This document shows positions 30,817-40,634 of a stretch of DNA of 64,000 bases, piece by piece. Made by a program: the position numbers and the translations under genes. Source of the DNA: Pseudomonas sp. MM211 (GTDB lineage: Bacteria; Pseudomonadota; Gammaproteobacteria; Pseudomonadales; Pseudomonadaceae); the NCBI RefSeq assembly GCF_020386635.1, contig NZ_CP081942.1:992001-1056000 (forward strand), in the 5' to 3' direction. The notes beneath the pieces are model-generated. The model did not search any database, was not told the DNA's origin, and worked only from the letters and a program-made list of their open reading frames with translations. Position 1 is the first letter of the stretch; every line of letters starts with the position of its first letter.

Positions 30817-32709
30817 ATGCATGACGATCAATTGACTGACCTTGAACGTTTGACCCTTTCCCGACGCCGTTTCATCGGCGCAGGCGCGCTGACTGGCGCC
30901 GCATTGTTTCTCGGTGGTGGTCTGCTGGGCCGTAGCGTGTTGGCCGACTCGATCAGTGCAACGGTCGGCAGCCCGCTGCTCGGCTTCAACAACATTGCTG
31001 CGTCCGCGGCCGATACCATCACCTTGCCGCCCGGTTATTCGTTCAGCACATTGATCAGTTGGGGCCAGCCGCTGCATGCCAGTGGCCCGGCGTTCAAGGG
31101 CGATGGCAGCAACACTGCAGCCGAGCAACTGCAGCAGTTCGGTGACAACACCGATGGCATGAGTTTCTTTCCCTGGCCGGGCGACGCGGATCGCGCGTTG
31201 ATGGCCATCAACAATGAATACGTCAATTACCGCTACCTGCTGGTTCACGGCGGTTTGCCGAAATCCGCCGAGGACGTGCGCAAGGCGCAGAATGCCGAGG
31301 GCGTGACGGTGATCGAAGTGCGTCGCGGTGCCAGTGGCTGGGCGTTCGTTCAGGGCTCGCCTTACAACCGCCGGGTGCATGGCAACCTGCCGATGGACGT
31401 CAGCGGCCCGGCACGTGGCCACGAGCTGCTCAAGACCGCCGCCGACCCGGCTGGCATCGAGGTTCTCGGTACCTTCCAGAACTGTTCCAGCGGCCAGACC
31501 CCCTGGGGCACCTACCTGACCTGTGAAGAGAACTTCAGCGACTGCTTCGGCAGCAGCGATGCAGGCCTGCAGTTCACTGCCGATCAGAAGCGCTTCAGCG
31601 TGCTGCATGCCAGCGCGGAAAACGAATGGCACCACTTCGATCCGCGTTTCGATGTGGCGAAGACGCCCAACGAGTTGAACCGCCATGGCTGGATCGTCGA
31701 AATCGATCCGTTCGACCCGCAAGCCAAACCGATCAAGCGCACCGCCCTTGGCCGTTTCAAGCATGAGAACGCTGCTCTGACGACCACCCGCGATGGTCGC
31801 GTGGTGGTCTACATGGGCGACGACGAGCGTGGTGAGTTCATCTACAAATTCATCACCCGTGATCGCCTCGATCGCGGTAATGCCAAGGCCAATCGTCATC
31901 TACTCGACCATGGCACGCTGTATGTGGCGCGTTTCGACGAAGGTAACGGCAATGCCGATCATCCCAAAGGTCGTGGCCGCTGGATCGAGCTGACGGCGGG
32001 CAAGAACGGCCTGAGCGCCGAGAAGGGCTTCGCCAGCCAGGCCGACGTGGTGATTCGTGCACGTCAGGCGGGTACTCAGGTCGGCGCCACGCGGATGGAT
32101 CGCCCGGAGTGGATCACCGTCAGCCCGCAGGACGGCCAGGTCTACTGCACCCTGACCAACAACAGCAAGCGTGGCGAGGAGGGTCAGCCGGTCGGCGGTC
32201 CGAACCCGCGAGCCAACAACCTGTACGGGCAGATCCTGCGCTGGCGCGAGCACGGTGACGATGCGGCCGCGGCGGATTTCGAATGGGATCTGTTCGTGGT
32301 CGCCGGCAACCCCGTTGTGCATGCCGGTACGGCTCAGGCTGGTAGCCATGCGATCAATGCCGACAACATGTTCAATAGCCCGGATGGTGTCGGCTTTGAC
32401 GGCGGCGGTCGCCTTTGGATCCAGACTGACGGCAAGTACAGCAACAAGGGTGACTACGCCGGCATGGGCAACAACCAGATGCTTTGTGCCGACCCCAAAA
32501 CAGGCGAGATCCGCCGTTTCATGGTTGGCCCGGTGGGCTGCGAGGTGACAGGGCTGGCCTTTTCGCCGGACTACAAAACCATGTTCGTGGGCATTCAGCA
32601 TCCCGGTGAAGAGGGCGGCTCGACCTTCCCGGATCATCGTCCCGGTGTCTATCCACGCTCCTCGGTGATGGTCATCAGCCGTGACGATGGCGGCGTGATC
32701 GGCGCCTGA
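30817..32709 (+). CDS. phoX: PhoX-type alkaline phosphatase (Tat-exported)
   Basis: A 630-residue DUF839/PhoX-family phosphatase that releases phosphate from organic esters outside the cytoplasm, normally with calcium and iron cofactors. The N-terminus carries a twin-arginine signal (LSRRRFIGAG followed by a hydrophobic run). Family stretches include LTCEENFSDCFG, GRWIELTAGKN and FNSPDGVGFDGGGRLWIQTD. The ATG at 30817 with AGGAG seven bases upstream is preferred to the GTG at 30814. It stands alone and is convergent with the TadE-like gene. Confidence 0.9.
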   Translation: MHDDQLTDLERLTLSRRRFIGAGALTGAALFLGGGLLGRSVLADSISATVGSPLLGFNNIAASAADTITLPPGYSFSTLISWGQPLHASGPAFKGDGSNTAAEQLQQFGDNTDGMSFFPWPGDADRALMAINNEYVNYRYLLVHGGLPKSAEDVRKAQNAEGVTVIEVRRGASGWAFVQGSPYNRRVHGNLPMDVSGPARGHELLKTAADPAGIEVLGTFQNCSSGQTPWGTYLTCEENFSDCFGSSDAGLQFTADQKRFSVLHASAENEWHHFDPRFDVAKTPNELNRHGWIVEIDPFDPQAKPIKRTALGRFKHENAALTTTRDGRVVVYMGDDERGEFIYKFITRDRLDRGNAKANRHLLDHGTLYVARFDEGNGNADHPKGRGRWIELTAGKNGLSAEKGFASQADVVIRARQAGTQVGATRMDRPEWITVSPQDGQVYCTLTNNSKRGEEGQPVGGPNPRANNLYGQILRWREHGDDAAAADFEWDLFVVAGNPVVHAGTAQAGSHAINADNMFNSPDGVGFDGGGRLWIQTDGKYSNKGDYAGMGNNQMLCADPKTGEIRRFMVGPVGCEVTGLAFSPDYKTMFVGIQHPGEEGGSTFPDHRPGVYPRSSVMVISRDDGGVIGA

Positions 32710-32715
32710 CGTTGT

Positions 32716-33264
32716 TTAGAGGGTAACCGTCGTGGCGCCGCGTATCACCACATTGCCGCCTTCCTCCGGGAGGCTGGGAATACTGATACCGAGCAACCTC
32801 AGGGTAGGCACGATGGCCCTCTGATCGCTGGCGCCCTCGTGGTTGTAGAGGCGTTGCAGGCACACGTGCAGCACGTAGCGTGGTGCGCTGGGGTCGCGGG
32901 CATCGAGGGCGATATTGCCATACGAGGGGTGGCCATTCTGGCCGGGCAGGCTGGTCCAGCTGAAACCGGCGGCATCCTGCTCCGGTGGTGGGCAGTTGCC
33001 ACCCAGCCAGCTGTCCGGCAGCCAGCTGCGTTCCACCACACGGGTGACTTCCCGGCTGAGCAACTGGGTGTAGGCGGCGTTGCCGGGGTCGACCTGCAGG
33101 GTGGCGCGGGCGGCATCGGCGCTGACCTGCTTGAAGGTCAGCATCAGCAGCATGGGAATGCTGTAGGCGATGATCCCGTAGACCACCACGAAAAACACGC
33201 CGAACAGCATGGCGAATTCGATGGCCACGGCGCCTTGCTGGGTTTTTCGTTTGCTGCGTTTCAC
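32716..33264 (-). CDS. TadE/TadF-like pseudopilin, second copy
   Basis: A 182-residue minor pseudopilin-like protein of Flp/Tad pili. The type IV-like N-terminus reads QQGAVAIEFAMLFGVFFVVV, with a possible cleavage after Gly and a Glu at the fifth position. I chose the GTG at 33264 (MKRSKRK) because GAGG lies about seven bases upstream. The alternative GTG at 33276 overlaps the TadG stop. Its C-terminal half resembles the TadE-like gene on the other side of TadG (RSWLPDSWLG; SIPSLPEE), so it is probably a duplicate or TadF. Confidence 0.8.
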   Translation of the reverse strand: MKRSKRKTQQGAVAIEFAMLFGVFFVVVYGIIAYSIPMLLMLTFKQVSADAARATLQVDPGNAAYTQLLSREVTRVVERSWLPDSWLGGNCPPPEQDAAGFSWTSLPGQNGHPSYGNIALDARDPSAPRYVLHVCLQRLYNHEGASDQRAIVPTLRLLGISIPSLPEEGGNVVIRGATTVTL

Positions 33265-33272
33265 ATCACACC

Positions 33273-35333
33273 TCACTGAACCAGGCGCGGGATGCCGCAG
33301 CTGATGCTGTGGACTTTGATTTCGCTTTTGCCCAGTTCCAGGCCAAGGCTGGTTAGCAGACTGCTGACCGCGCTGCCCACGGAGTTGAGCAGTGGTTTTA
33401 GCAGATCGAGCACAGGATTCAGGATGGTGAGTAGCAAGGGCTGGGAGTTACTGCTCAGGCCGAGCGCGGTGGCGAGGCCCGTCAGGACGCTGTTCAGCAG
33501 CCCTCCCTGAGCTTTTGTCTGCAAAGAGATAATCAGTTCATCGCGACAGCGAGTCTTGTTGGTGGCGCAGTTGATAAGACTCAATTTACTGTGCCACTCA
33601 TCGGGCATCGTCGTATCCAGTAAAAGCAGCACGGGTCTGGGCCAGTTAAGCCCATCCGCTTTCATGGCCGCTCGAATGGCATCCTTGCTGCTGTAAGCCG
33701 CGAGGTATTTATCCGCGATCTGAGCAGCCTGGGCGGCGGTAAAGCCTGGAGAGCCGTCCGACCCCTTTGGCACCCCGAGCCCTATCATTCTGGTGACCTG
33801 TGAAAGCAGGTTGGCGATCGAGTCGCCAATCTTCAACTGATTGACTTGGGTTATATCGGACTCGTCCACGGCTAGCGTCACCTCATCTCGAACAGGATTG
33901 GTGCCGGTGCCAATCAGTGGCACTGCAGCCTTGCCCTTGATCAGGTCGGTGTTCAGCAGCCTGAGAATGCTGGCGTCCTCTAGGTTTGATTCGGTGCAAC
34001 TGGCGCGGGTCGACCATAGCGTGCCGCTGGGCATATTGCCGATACAGATATTGCCGACCGTGGACTCGACTTCGATGGTCGCCTCCGGCTCTGCCAGAGA
34101 GCAGTTGATATCCGTCACTTCGCCCCTGGCACTCACCAAGTCGAGGATGATGGGTAGCTTGATCGAGGTGCCCAATATATTGAGCAGCGAGCTGGCTAGA
34201 GGAACACCCGTGCTGTCGATATTGATGTGCACGCGAGTCTGTGCGTTGAATGCTGTCGTTCCTAGAGGGCCGATACCGATGGCCGGGGGTTCTACTACGC
34301 CAAGCTCCACCTTCACCAGCCCGAGAAGATTCAGTTGATCCACCAGCAAACCGCGCCCCTGAACGGCAGTCATCAGGCCTGTGGATAACACGTCACCAAG
34401 CGCGAGTTTGGCATCCAATGCTGACCCGACGGCCCGGCCCGGCCCGGTGACGAGCTTCAACAGTCCGGGACGTTCATCGGTCGCCAGCAGATTGACCGTG
34501 GCGTCCTTCAACGTAGAGTTGGCCAGCTCGCTACCAAGCGCTCTGATATCAGCAGCCAACGCCTCGTTATGAGTCACCAGCTTTGCAGATACATCGATCA
34601 GCTTTTGAATGCCGACCGCATTGACTTTGGTACCCACTAATTCTGCCAATCCCTCTGGCGTAAGCGCTTTTAATTGATTGATGCCAACCTCCACCCCAAG
34701 CGCTTTTAGTAATTCGCCCGGTGTCACCTGAGCATTCGCAAGGCCTTCGGAGTCGAGTAGCGTCAGGCTGCTTATGTCTGCCCCGGCGGCTTTCAGTAGC
34801 CTTGGCAGCGCTCCGTTGGCATTGAGGTCGAGCAATTGGGCGCCGACGCTGAATACCGTCAGCGGATCGCTGTCTTTCTCGGCTACCGCCACGGCTTGCA
34901 GGTTCACGGTGGAGTTGCCGGGAAGGCCGAACAGACCACCGGTGCGTACGATGATGCTGGCAGGCACCTGGCTGCTGGTGACGACCCTGACGGCTCTGCC
35001 ACCGGCATCGATTGTCGGTACCCGCAGGCCGTCGATGATCGCGATGCTCGCGCAGGACGATGTCAGCCCATCTACAAAGCCGTAGGACGCGGCGTTTTCG
35101 AGGGCATAGAGATGGGCCTTGGCGGTATCGAGAGCGCAGTTACCCGACTCAAGCCGGGAGATGGATTCCAGGGCTGCGGTATCGGCGAGCTTCTGTAGCT
35201 TGCGCTGTTCCAGATACAGGCGGCCGCTATCCACCACCAGGGCGAGAAACAGGATCGCCATGACCAGGGTCGCGGCGCTGAGGATGCTGAAAGCACCACG
35301 CTGGCGCTGCAGATCGGATCGAATGCGCCTCAT
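33273..35333 (-). CDS. TadG-like Flp pilus assembly protein
   Basis: A 686-residue protein with one N-terminal membrane helix, of the Tad/TadG group that supports Flp pilus assembly or anchoring. The start MRRIRSDLQRQRGAFSILSA is followed by the TadG-like LALVVDSGRLYLEQRKLQKL and TAALESISRLESGNC segments. The large C-terminal part is probably periplasmic. Its stop overlaps the possible start of the downstream TadE-like gene, and the upstream TadE-like gene ends two bases before its ATG. The three genes form an operon. Confidence 0.82.
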   Translation of the reverse strand: MRRIRSDLQRQRGAFSILSAATLVMAILFLALVVDSGRLYLEQRKLQKLADTAALESISRLESGNCALDTAKAHLYALENAASYGFVDGLTSSCASIAIIDGLRVPTIDAGGRAVRVVTSSQVPASIIVRTGGLFGLPGNSTVNLQAVAVAEKDSDPLTVFSVGAQLLDLNANGALPRLLKAAGADISSLTLLDSEGLANAQVTPGELLKALGVEVGINQLKALTPEGLAELVGTKVNAVGIQKLIDVSAKLVTHNEALAADIRALGSELANSTLKDATVNLLATDERPGLLKLVTGPGRAVGSALDAKLALGDVLSTGLMTAVQGRGLLVDQLNLLGLVKVELGVVEPPAIGIGPLGTTAFNAQTRVHINIDSTGVPLASSLLNILGTSIKLPIILDLVSARGEVTDINCSLAEPEATIEVESTVGNICIGNMPSGTLWSTRASCTESNLEDASILRLLNTDLIKGKAAVPLIGTGTNPVRDEVTLAVDESDITQVNQLKIGDSIANLLSQVTRMIGLGVPKGSDGSPGFTAAQAAQIADKYLAAYSSKDAIRAAMKADGLNWPRPVLLLLDTTMPDEWHSKLSLINCATNKTRCRDELIISLQTKAQGGLLNSVLTGLATALGLSSNSQPLLLTILNPVLDLLKPLLNSVGSAVSSLLTSLGLELGKSEIKVHSISCGIPRLVQ

Positions 35334-35335
35334 GC

Positions 35336-35803
35336 TCAGCTCCCCGACCCTGCGTTGTACAAGCGGATGGTCGCTTCGCCGCGTATCTCGCTGGGCAGCT
35401 GTGGAACCTTCCAGCCGAAGATGGAGAACGGCGGCATGATGCTTTCAGGGTTGCCGTGGCGTACGCACACGCTCCACACCGTGCCGGTTTTCAGGAAGCC
35501 GTCGTAGCCGTTGCAGGTTTGCGTCCAGGCCTCCGGCAGCCAGGAATTACGCATTGTCTGCAACACGCGCTGCTGATGGAGGGCGAGTTGTTCCGGCGTG
35601 GGCGCGCGGGTATCGGGCGAGTGGATGGCATCGCGCAGGGCTTCGGTGGCCAACTCCTGGTAGGTAGCGCCAAGCAGGAAAGGAATGCTGTAACCCACCA
35701 GGCCATAGAAAATCAGGAAGAAAATGATGAAGGCGATGGAAAACTCGACGGCGACGGCACCGCGCTGCTTGTGAGCCGAAGGTATTTCTGAAGAGTGAGG
35801 CAC
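35336..35803 (-). CDS. TadE-like pseudopilin, first copy
   Basis: A 155-residue minor pseudopilin-like protein with the N-terminus KQRGAVAVEFSIAFIIFFLI, again with Glu five residues after the predicted cleavage glycine. The C-terminal half contains RNSWLPEAWTQTCNGYDGF. I start at a GTG (35803); a longer frame to 35887 exists but lacks the expected short pre-pilin leader. It is the first gene of the TadE-TadG-TadE set. The roughly 240-base gap before it (35804-36044) has no gene I can support. Confidence 0.8.
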   Translation of the reverse strand: MPHSSEIPSAHKQRGAVAVEFSIAFIIFFLIFYGLVGYSIPFLLGATYQELATEALRDAIHSPDTRAPTPEQLALHQQRVLQTMRNSWLPEAWTQTCNGYDGFLKTGTVWSVCVRHGNPESIMPPFSIFGWKVPQLPSEIRGEATIRLYNAGSGS

Positions 35804-36044
35804 TTCCCTGATCCTCGCGCCGTTGCAGTCGCTCAATGCGGCGGACATACAGCGGGTATAACCCGAGCTGCTGGTTCCGCTGGGCACAGGTCACCTGTAC
35901 ATGAAGTCGGCGGGGAGATGATGCCGATGACACACAGAGGGCTTGCCAGTAGATATGTAATAGCAAGCGGATATGCACGGCGCCATAGCACTTTGTGACT
36001 AACACCAAGCACCCTCACCCGCCGTGCGAGTGTTGGCCAGGCCC

Positions 36045-37223
36045 TCAGTAAAGCTGCGCTTTCAGCAGCGGCCTGAGCAGATAGTTGAGCACCGTGCGCT
36101 TGCCGCTGAGGATATCCACCTCGGCCACCATGCCCGGAATGATCGGCAGGATTTCATCGCGACGCTTGAGCTGGCTGCCGTCGGTCTTGATCAGCACTTC
36201 GTAGTAGAACTCTTTGCCCTGTGCCGTTTCCTCGGCAATGGTGTCGGCGCTGATTTGTTCCAGGGTGCCGTTCAGGTAGCCGTAGATGCTGTAGTCATAG
36301 GCGGTGATCTTCACCTTGGTGGGCATGCCGGGCACCAGGAAGGCCACGTCGCGGGGTTTGATCCGCGCTTCGATCAGCAACCGATCCTCCACGGGGATCA
36401 CTTCCATGATCGGCTCGCCAGGCTGGATCACCCCACCTCGGGTGTTGATCAGCACGGTGTTCACCCGGCCGCGCACCGGTGAAAGGATCTCGGTACGGCG
36501 TAGTTGATCTTCCCGCTGTTGGACGATGGGCTCCAGGGCGCTGAGTTCGGCCTTCTTGCTCTGCCGCTCGGTGTAAGCATCCTGAAAGTAGCTGCTGCGC
36601 AGCTCGGTGAGTTTGCCGTTGAGCGTGGCGATCTCCTGGCTCAGCTTGAGCGCTTCCATCTGGCTCACGGCACGTTTGGCCACCAGCGGCTCGACCAGGT
36701 TCAGCTGCTGCTGCGAGAGGCGTATCTGCCGGTTGATGGCGCTGACGCCATCCTGCAGTTTGTCGCGCCGCGACTTGAACAGTTCCTGCTCGGAGCGGGC
36801 CAGGGGGCTCGCGGGGTCGATATCCTCGGGGAACGCGATGCGATCCTTGCCCAGCACTTCGGCATCCAGGCGTGCGATGGTGGCGCGCATGGCCGCCGAC
36901 TGATTGGCCGACTCCTGGAACGAGGTACGAAAGCGCGTTTCGTCCAGCCGCACCAACGGTTGCCCGACCTCCACCAGATCGCCTTCGCCGACCAGCAGGC
37001 GATCGAGAATGCCGCCCTCCAGGCTCTGGATCTTCTGAATACGGGTGAACGGCACCACGCGGCCATCACCGCGCGTCACCTCATCGAGCTCGGCCCAGGT
37101 AGCCCACGCGATGGCCAACAATACGGTAGCCAGAATCGTCCACAGCAGGGGCCGGAACAGCGGGTGGGTGGCACTCAGCAACGGGTCTTCGAGCTGTCGG
37201 CGCAGGCGATCATTGGATGGCAT
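36045..37223 (-). CDS. HlyD-family type I secretion adaptor, LapC-like
   Basis: A 392-residue membrane-fusion protein linking the inner-membrane ABC exporter to the TolC channel. It has an N-terminal membrane helix (PLLWTILATVLLAIAWATW, about 25-43), a long coiled-coil hairpin, and the beta-barrel lip region VRGRVNTVLINTRGGVIQPG. It overlaps the ABC exporter gene by 14 bases and ends the secretion operon. The sequence matches adaptors of giant adhesin exporters (LapC). Confidence 0.92.
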   Translation of the reverse strand: MPSNDRLRRQLEDPLLSATHPLFRPLLWTILATVLLAIAWATWAELDEVTRGDGRVVPFTRIQKIQSLEGGILDRLLVGEGDLVEVGQPLVRLDETRFRTSFQESANQSAAMRATIARLDAEVLGKDRIAFPEDIDPASPLARSEQELFKSRRDKLQDGVSAINRQIRLSQQQLNLVEPLVAKRAVSQMEALKLSQEIATLNGKLTELRSSYFQDAYTERQSKKAELSALEPIVQQREDQLRRTEILSPVRGRVNTVLINTRGGVIQPGEPIMEVIPVEDRLLIEARIKPRDVAFLVPGMPTKVKITAYDYSIYGYLNGTLEQISADTIAEETAQGKEFYYEVLIKTDGSQLKRRDEILPIIPGMVAEVDILSGKRTVLNYLLRPLLKAQLY

Positions 37224-39374
37224 GGTTGCCTCCTCGGTTTTCCGCTGGCGCGTTCACCACGTTGTCCTGCACCACCTGATCCAGAGCGCCATCCATGATC
37301 ACCCGGCCCTGACGCATCACTACGGCGCGCTCCACCAGCGAGAGCATGACCTTCTTGTGGGTGACCAGAATCAGGGTACGCCCGGTGATCCACTGCTGCA
37401 GGTACTCGACCACCTGCTTTTCGCTGGTCTGGTCGAACGAGGATGTCGGTTCGTCGAGCAGTACGATGGGCGGATCCTGCACCAGCACGCGCACCAGCCC
37501 GACCGCCTGGCGCTGGCCGCCAGACAGGCTGGCATTGCCCTGAATGGGCATGTCCAACCCCAGCGGGTGGCTGCGCACCCAGGCGCCCAGGCCGACGCCG
37601 TCGAGGGCTTCGAACAGCTCCTCGTCACTGACCGCAGCACCTTCAAGATTGAGGTTGTCGCGCAGCGTGCCGTAGAACAGGGCGATGTCCTGAGGCAGGT
37701 AACCGATATGCCGGCGGCGATCCGCGGGGTCGATCTGGGTCAGGCTGATGTCGTCGACCATCACCCGCCCGGCAGTGGGGTCGAGTAACCCGGCGAGCAG
37801 GCGCAACAGCGTGGATTTGCCGGCGCCATTGCCGCCCAGTAGGGCGATGCGCTCACCTGCGCGAATGCTCAGGGCGTTGACGTCGACGATAGGCGGGGCG
37901 TCATCGTGGCTGAGGCGCAGCTGCTCAATACGATAATCGCCTGCCAGGTTTTCCTTGCGTACGAAGCGCTGGCCGGCGGGCCGTTCCACCGGTATCCGGT
38001 CATCAGTTGGTCGAGGCCTTCGAGGGCGACCTTGGTGTGCTGCCAGCGGCCGAGAATGCTGGCGATCTGTGACAGCGGCGCGATGGTTCGCGCGGAAAGA
38101 ATCGAGCAGGCCACCAGAGCACCCATGCTCAGGTAGCCATCGCTGATGCGGTACACGCCGAACACCACCACGCCGACGTAGCAGAGCTGTTGCACCGTGC
38201 TCACCCCGTAGCTGAGCGCCGAGGTCAGGCTGTGGGTCTTCATGGCACTGCCTGCCAGCTGCGCGGTGAGGGTTTCCCACAGGTGCATGCAGCGGCCTTC
38301 GGCGCGGCTGGCCTTGACCGTTTCCAGGTGCTCGATGGATTCGAGAAGGATGCCGTTCTTCACTGCACCCTCGCGCAGATTCTGTCGGGAAAGCCGCGCC
38401 AGGCGACCTTGAGCGAGCAGCCCGGGCAACACCATCAGCACTGCGGCGACCGCAGGCACCCAGACCACATGCCCACCGATCAGCGCGATGATCAGCAGAA
38501 AGATGAGCACGAAGGGTAGGTCGCTGATCACCGCCGCGCTAGACGAGGTGAAGAATTCGCGTACCGACTCGAACTCGCGAATCTGCGTGCTGAAGGCGCC
38601 GACCGAAGCGGGTTTGGCGCCCAGTCGGGTATTGAGCACCCGCTCGAACAGCAGCGACGACAATTGCAGATCCAGACGTTTGCCAAGGGTATTGAGCAAG
38701 TGCGCGCGCAAACCGCGCAGCAGGCTTTCCAGGACGATAGCCAGGGCCACGCCACTGGCCAGTACCCACAGGGTGTCGAAGGCAGCGTTGGGCACCACGC
38801 GGTCATAGACCTGCATGGCGAACAGCGCTGCGGCAATCGCCAGCAGGTTGGCGATGAAGGCCGCTACGGCTACCTCGACATAGGAGCGACGCAGACGCTT
38901 GAGCGCACTGTAGAACCAGTGTTCGCGAGTCGGGCTGGCGAATTCTTCGGCGCGGCCATCGGGGCGATAGCGGCATTTGGCGAACACCGCCATGCCGCTG
39001 TAGATACTCTGCAGGTCGGCGATGGTCAGGCGTTGTACGCCGCCATCGCTATGGGGCACGAGGATCTCGGCGTGTTCGTCGTGCTGGCTGACCAGCACCA
39101 CACAGCGTCCGTCTTCGAGCAGCAGCAAGGCGGGCAGCAGGTAATCGTCGATCCGCTTGAGCGGCTCCTCGGCGACCCGCGCGACGATATCCGCACGGCG
39201 CAGGGCGCGGGCGACCATGCGCAGGGGCAGGCGGCCCTGCTCCAGGGCGATGCCATCGGCCAGTTCGGCTCCTGTCACCGGTCTGCCGAGCTGGCGGCAG
39301 AGCAACACCAGACCCTGGCGCAGTGGGTCCTGATCGCCTCCCTTGCCCGCTGTTGCCAGGTTGTCAGGATCCAT
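37210..39374 (-). pseudogene. Type I secretion ABC exporter (LapB-like), frameshifted
   Basis: The exporter that should move the giant adhesin, interrupted by a one-base frameshift. The first part (from 39374) encodes an inactive C39-peptidase-like domain and the membrane domain. It is in frame up to DQLMTGYR and then leaves it. The next frame resumes at PVERPAGQRFVRKENL and encodes the ATPase with Walker A LGGNGAGKST, signature LSGGQRQ and Walker B IVLLDEPTS. The break lies at 37993-37997, and adding one base gives about 721 residues, the LapB length. It overlaps the TolC-like gene by 11 bases. Whether the change is real or a sequencing error cannot be told here. Confidence 0.88.
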
Positions 39375-40614
39375 TCAGGCCATTCTCCAACAGGGGGCCG
39401 AGCAGACCGATCTGCGCGGCGGCACGGTACTCGAGGCGCAAGCGTTCGACCTGCAGCACGATCAACTGGCGCTCAGCCTCGAAGCGTTCACGTTGTACGG
39501 TAAGCAGGTCGATCACATCGCGGCGACCGACCTCGAACTGTTCACGGTAAAGGCCGCCGACCTGTTCCGAATCCCGCACCTGCACGGCGAGAGCATGTTC
39601 GCGCCAGAGCAGGGAGTCGCCGATATCGAACAGGCTCTGCAACTGGCGGCGGATGTCACGCAGGATGGCGTCCTGCCCCCAACTGGCCGACTCCAGGCGC
39701 TGCGCGGCGGCAGTGGGGCGCTGGAAATTGGAAAGCCCCTGGATGGTGTCCATGCGCAGGCGCAGGTTGACCATCGAATCGTTCTGCAGGCGCCCGCCGA
39801 TTTCCCGGCGCGTCGCCGAGGCCTCCAGGTTCAATTGCGGCAGCAGCGCCGCCTTGGTGCCGCGCAGCTCGGCCTCGGCCAGGCTGGTATCTTCCACGGC
39901 GCGCTGATAAAGCGGCGAGCTGCTGATGATGCGTGGCAGGTCTCGTGTTGCCAGGTAGCGCTGCATGGAGGGCGGCCGGGGCTCGGCAAGACCCTCCGGT
40001 AGTGCTCCGACCAGCAGGTTGAACTGGTTGCCGGCATCGAGCCGTGCGCCCTTTTCCAGGGCCAGTTGCTCCTGGGCCCGGGAGATTTCCAGGCCGGCGC
40101 GATCCTGTTCGCTGCGATCCGAATAGCCATCTGCACCTCGCGCCTCGGTCATCGCCCGGATGTCGTCGAGCAGACGGATATGGCGGCGTACCGCGTCGAT
40201 GCGGCGGTCGGCGACCAGTACATCCAGGTAGGTTTCGACGATATCCAGGGCGGCGTCTTCGCGGGTCACTTCGGCGGTGGCCGAGAGCTGGCGCTGCGTT
40301 GCCTTGGCGGTGTCGACCTGGCTTTCCACACGGCCCCAGTCGTAGAGCATCTGCGAGACGGTAACGTCGTAGACGGTCTCGCCCAGGTTGAATTCCTGAG
40401 GGCCGCCAGAGAGTGACAGCGATGGGTGGTAGCCGCCCCTGGCTATCTTCACCTCGGTTTCGGCGCGCGAGACTTCAGACAGCGCTGCACGCACTTGCGG
40501 GTGAATGGCCAGCCCGCTGCGCACCGCCTGATCGACCGGCATGGCCGCCGCCGAGGCGGGCAAACACAGGGCGAAGGCGACGCGCATGACCCAGTGACAA
40601 CAACGTGTATCCAT
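39364..40614 (-). CDS. TolC-family outer-membrane channel of the adhesin exporter
   Basis: A 416-residue TolC-like protein, the outer-membrane exit of the type I system. The predicted signal peptide is MDTRCCHWVMRVAFALCLPA with an Ala-rich end. Family features include the early AVRSGLAIHPQVRAALSEV segment and long amphipathic helices. I chose the ATG at 40614. A TTG at 40638 would overlap the adhesin stop by four bases and add eight residues, so coupling through a rare start is possible. It lies directly downstream of the adhesin gene. Confidence 0.88.
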   Translation of the reverse strand: MDTRCCHWVMRVAFALCLPASAAAMPVDQAVRSGLAIHPQVRAALSEVSRAETEVKIARGGYHPSLSLSGGPQEFNLGETVYDVTVSQMLYDWGRVESQVDTAKATQRQLSATAEVTREDAALDIVETYLDVLVADRRIDAVRRHIRLLDDIRAMTEARGADGYSDRSEQDRAGLEISRAQEQLALEKGARLDAGNQFNLLVGALPEGLAEPRPPSMQRYLATRDLPRIISSSPLYQRAVEDTSLAEAELRGTKAALLPQLNLEASATRREIGGRLQNDSMVNLRLRMDTIQGLSNFQRPTAAAQRLESASWGQDAILRDIRRQLQSLFDIGDSLLWREHALAVQVRDSEQVGGLYREQFEVGRRDVIDLLTVQRERFEAERQLIVLQVERLRLEYRAAAQIGLLGPLLENGLNGS

Positions 40615-40634
40615 ACTGCGCAACGGCTTCCCTA

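Noticed and set aside
37869..38280. Two separate overlapping genes for the ABC exporter (membrane part and ATPase part)
   Set aside because: The ATPase frame has no start before the conserved PVERP segment, and its upstream residues are out-of-frame text from the membrane domain. A one-base frameshift in a single gene explains both.
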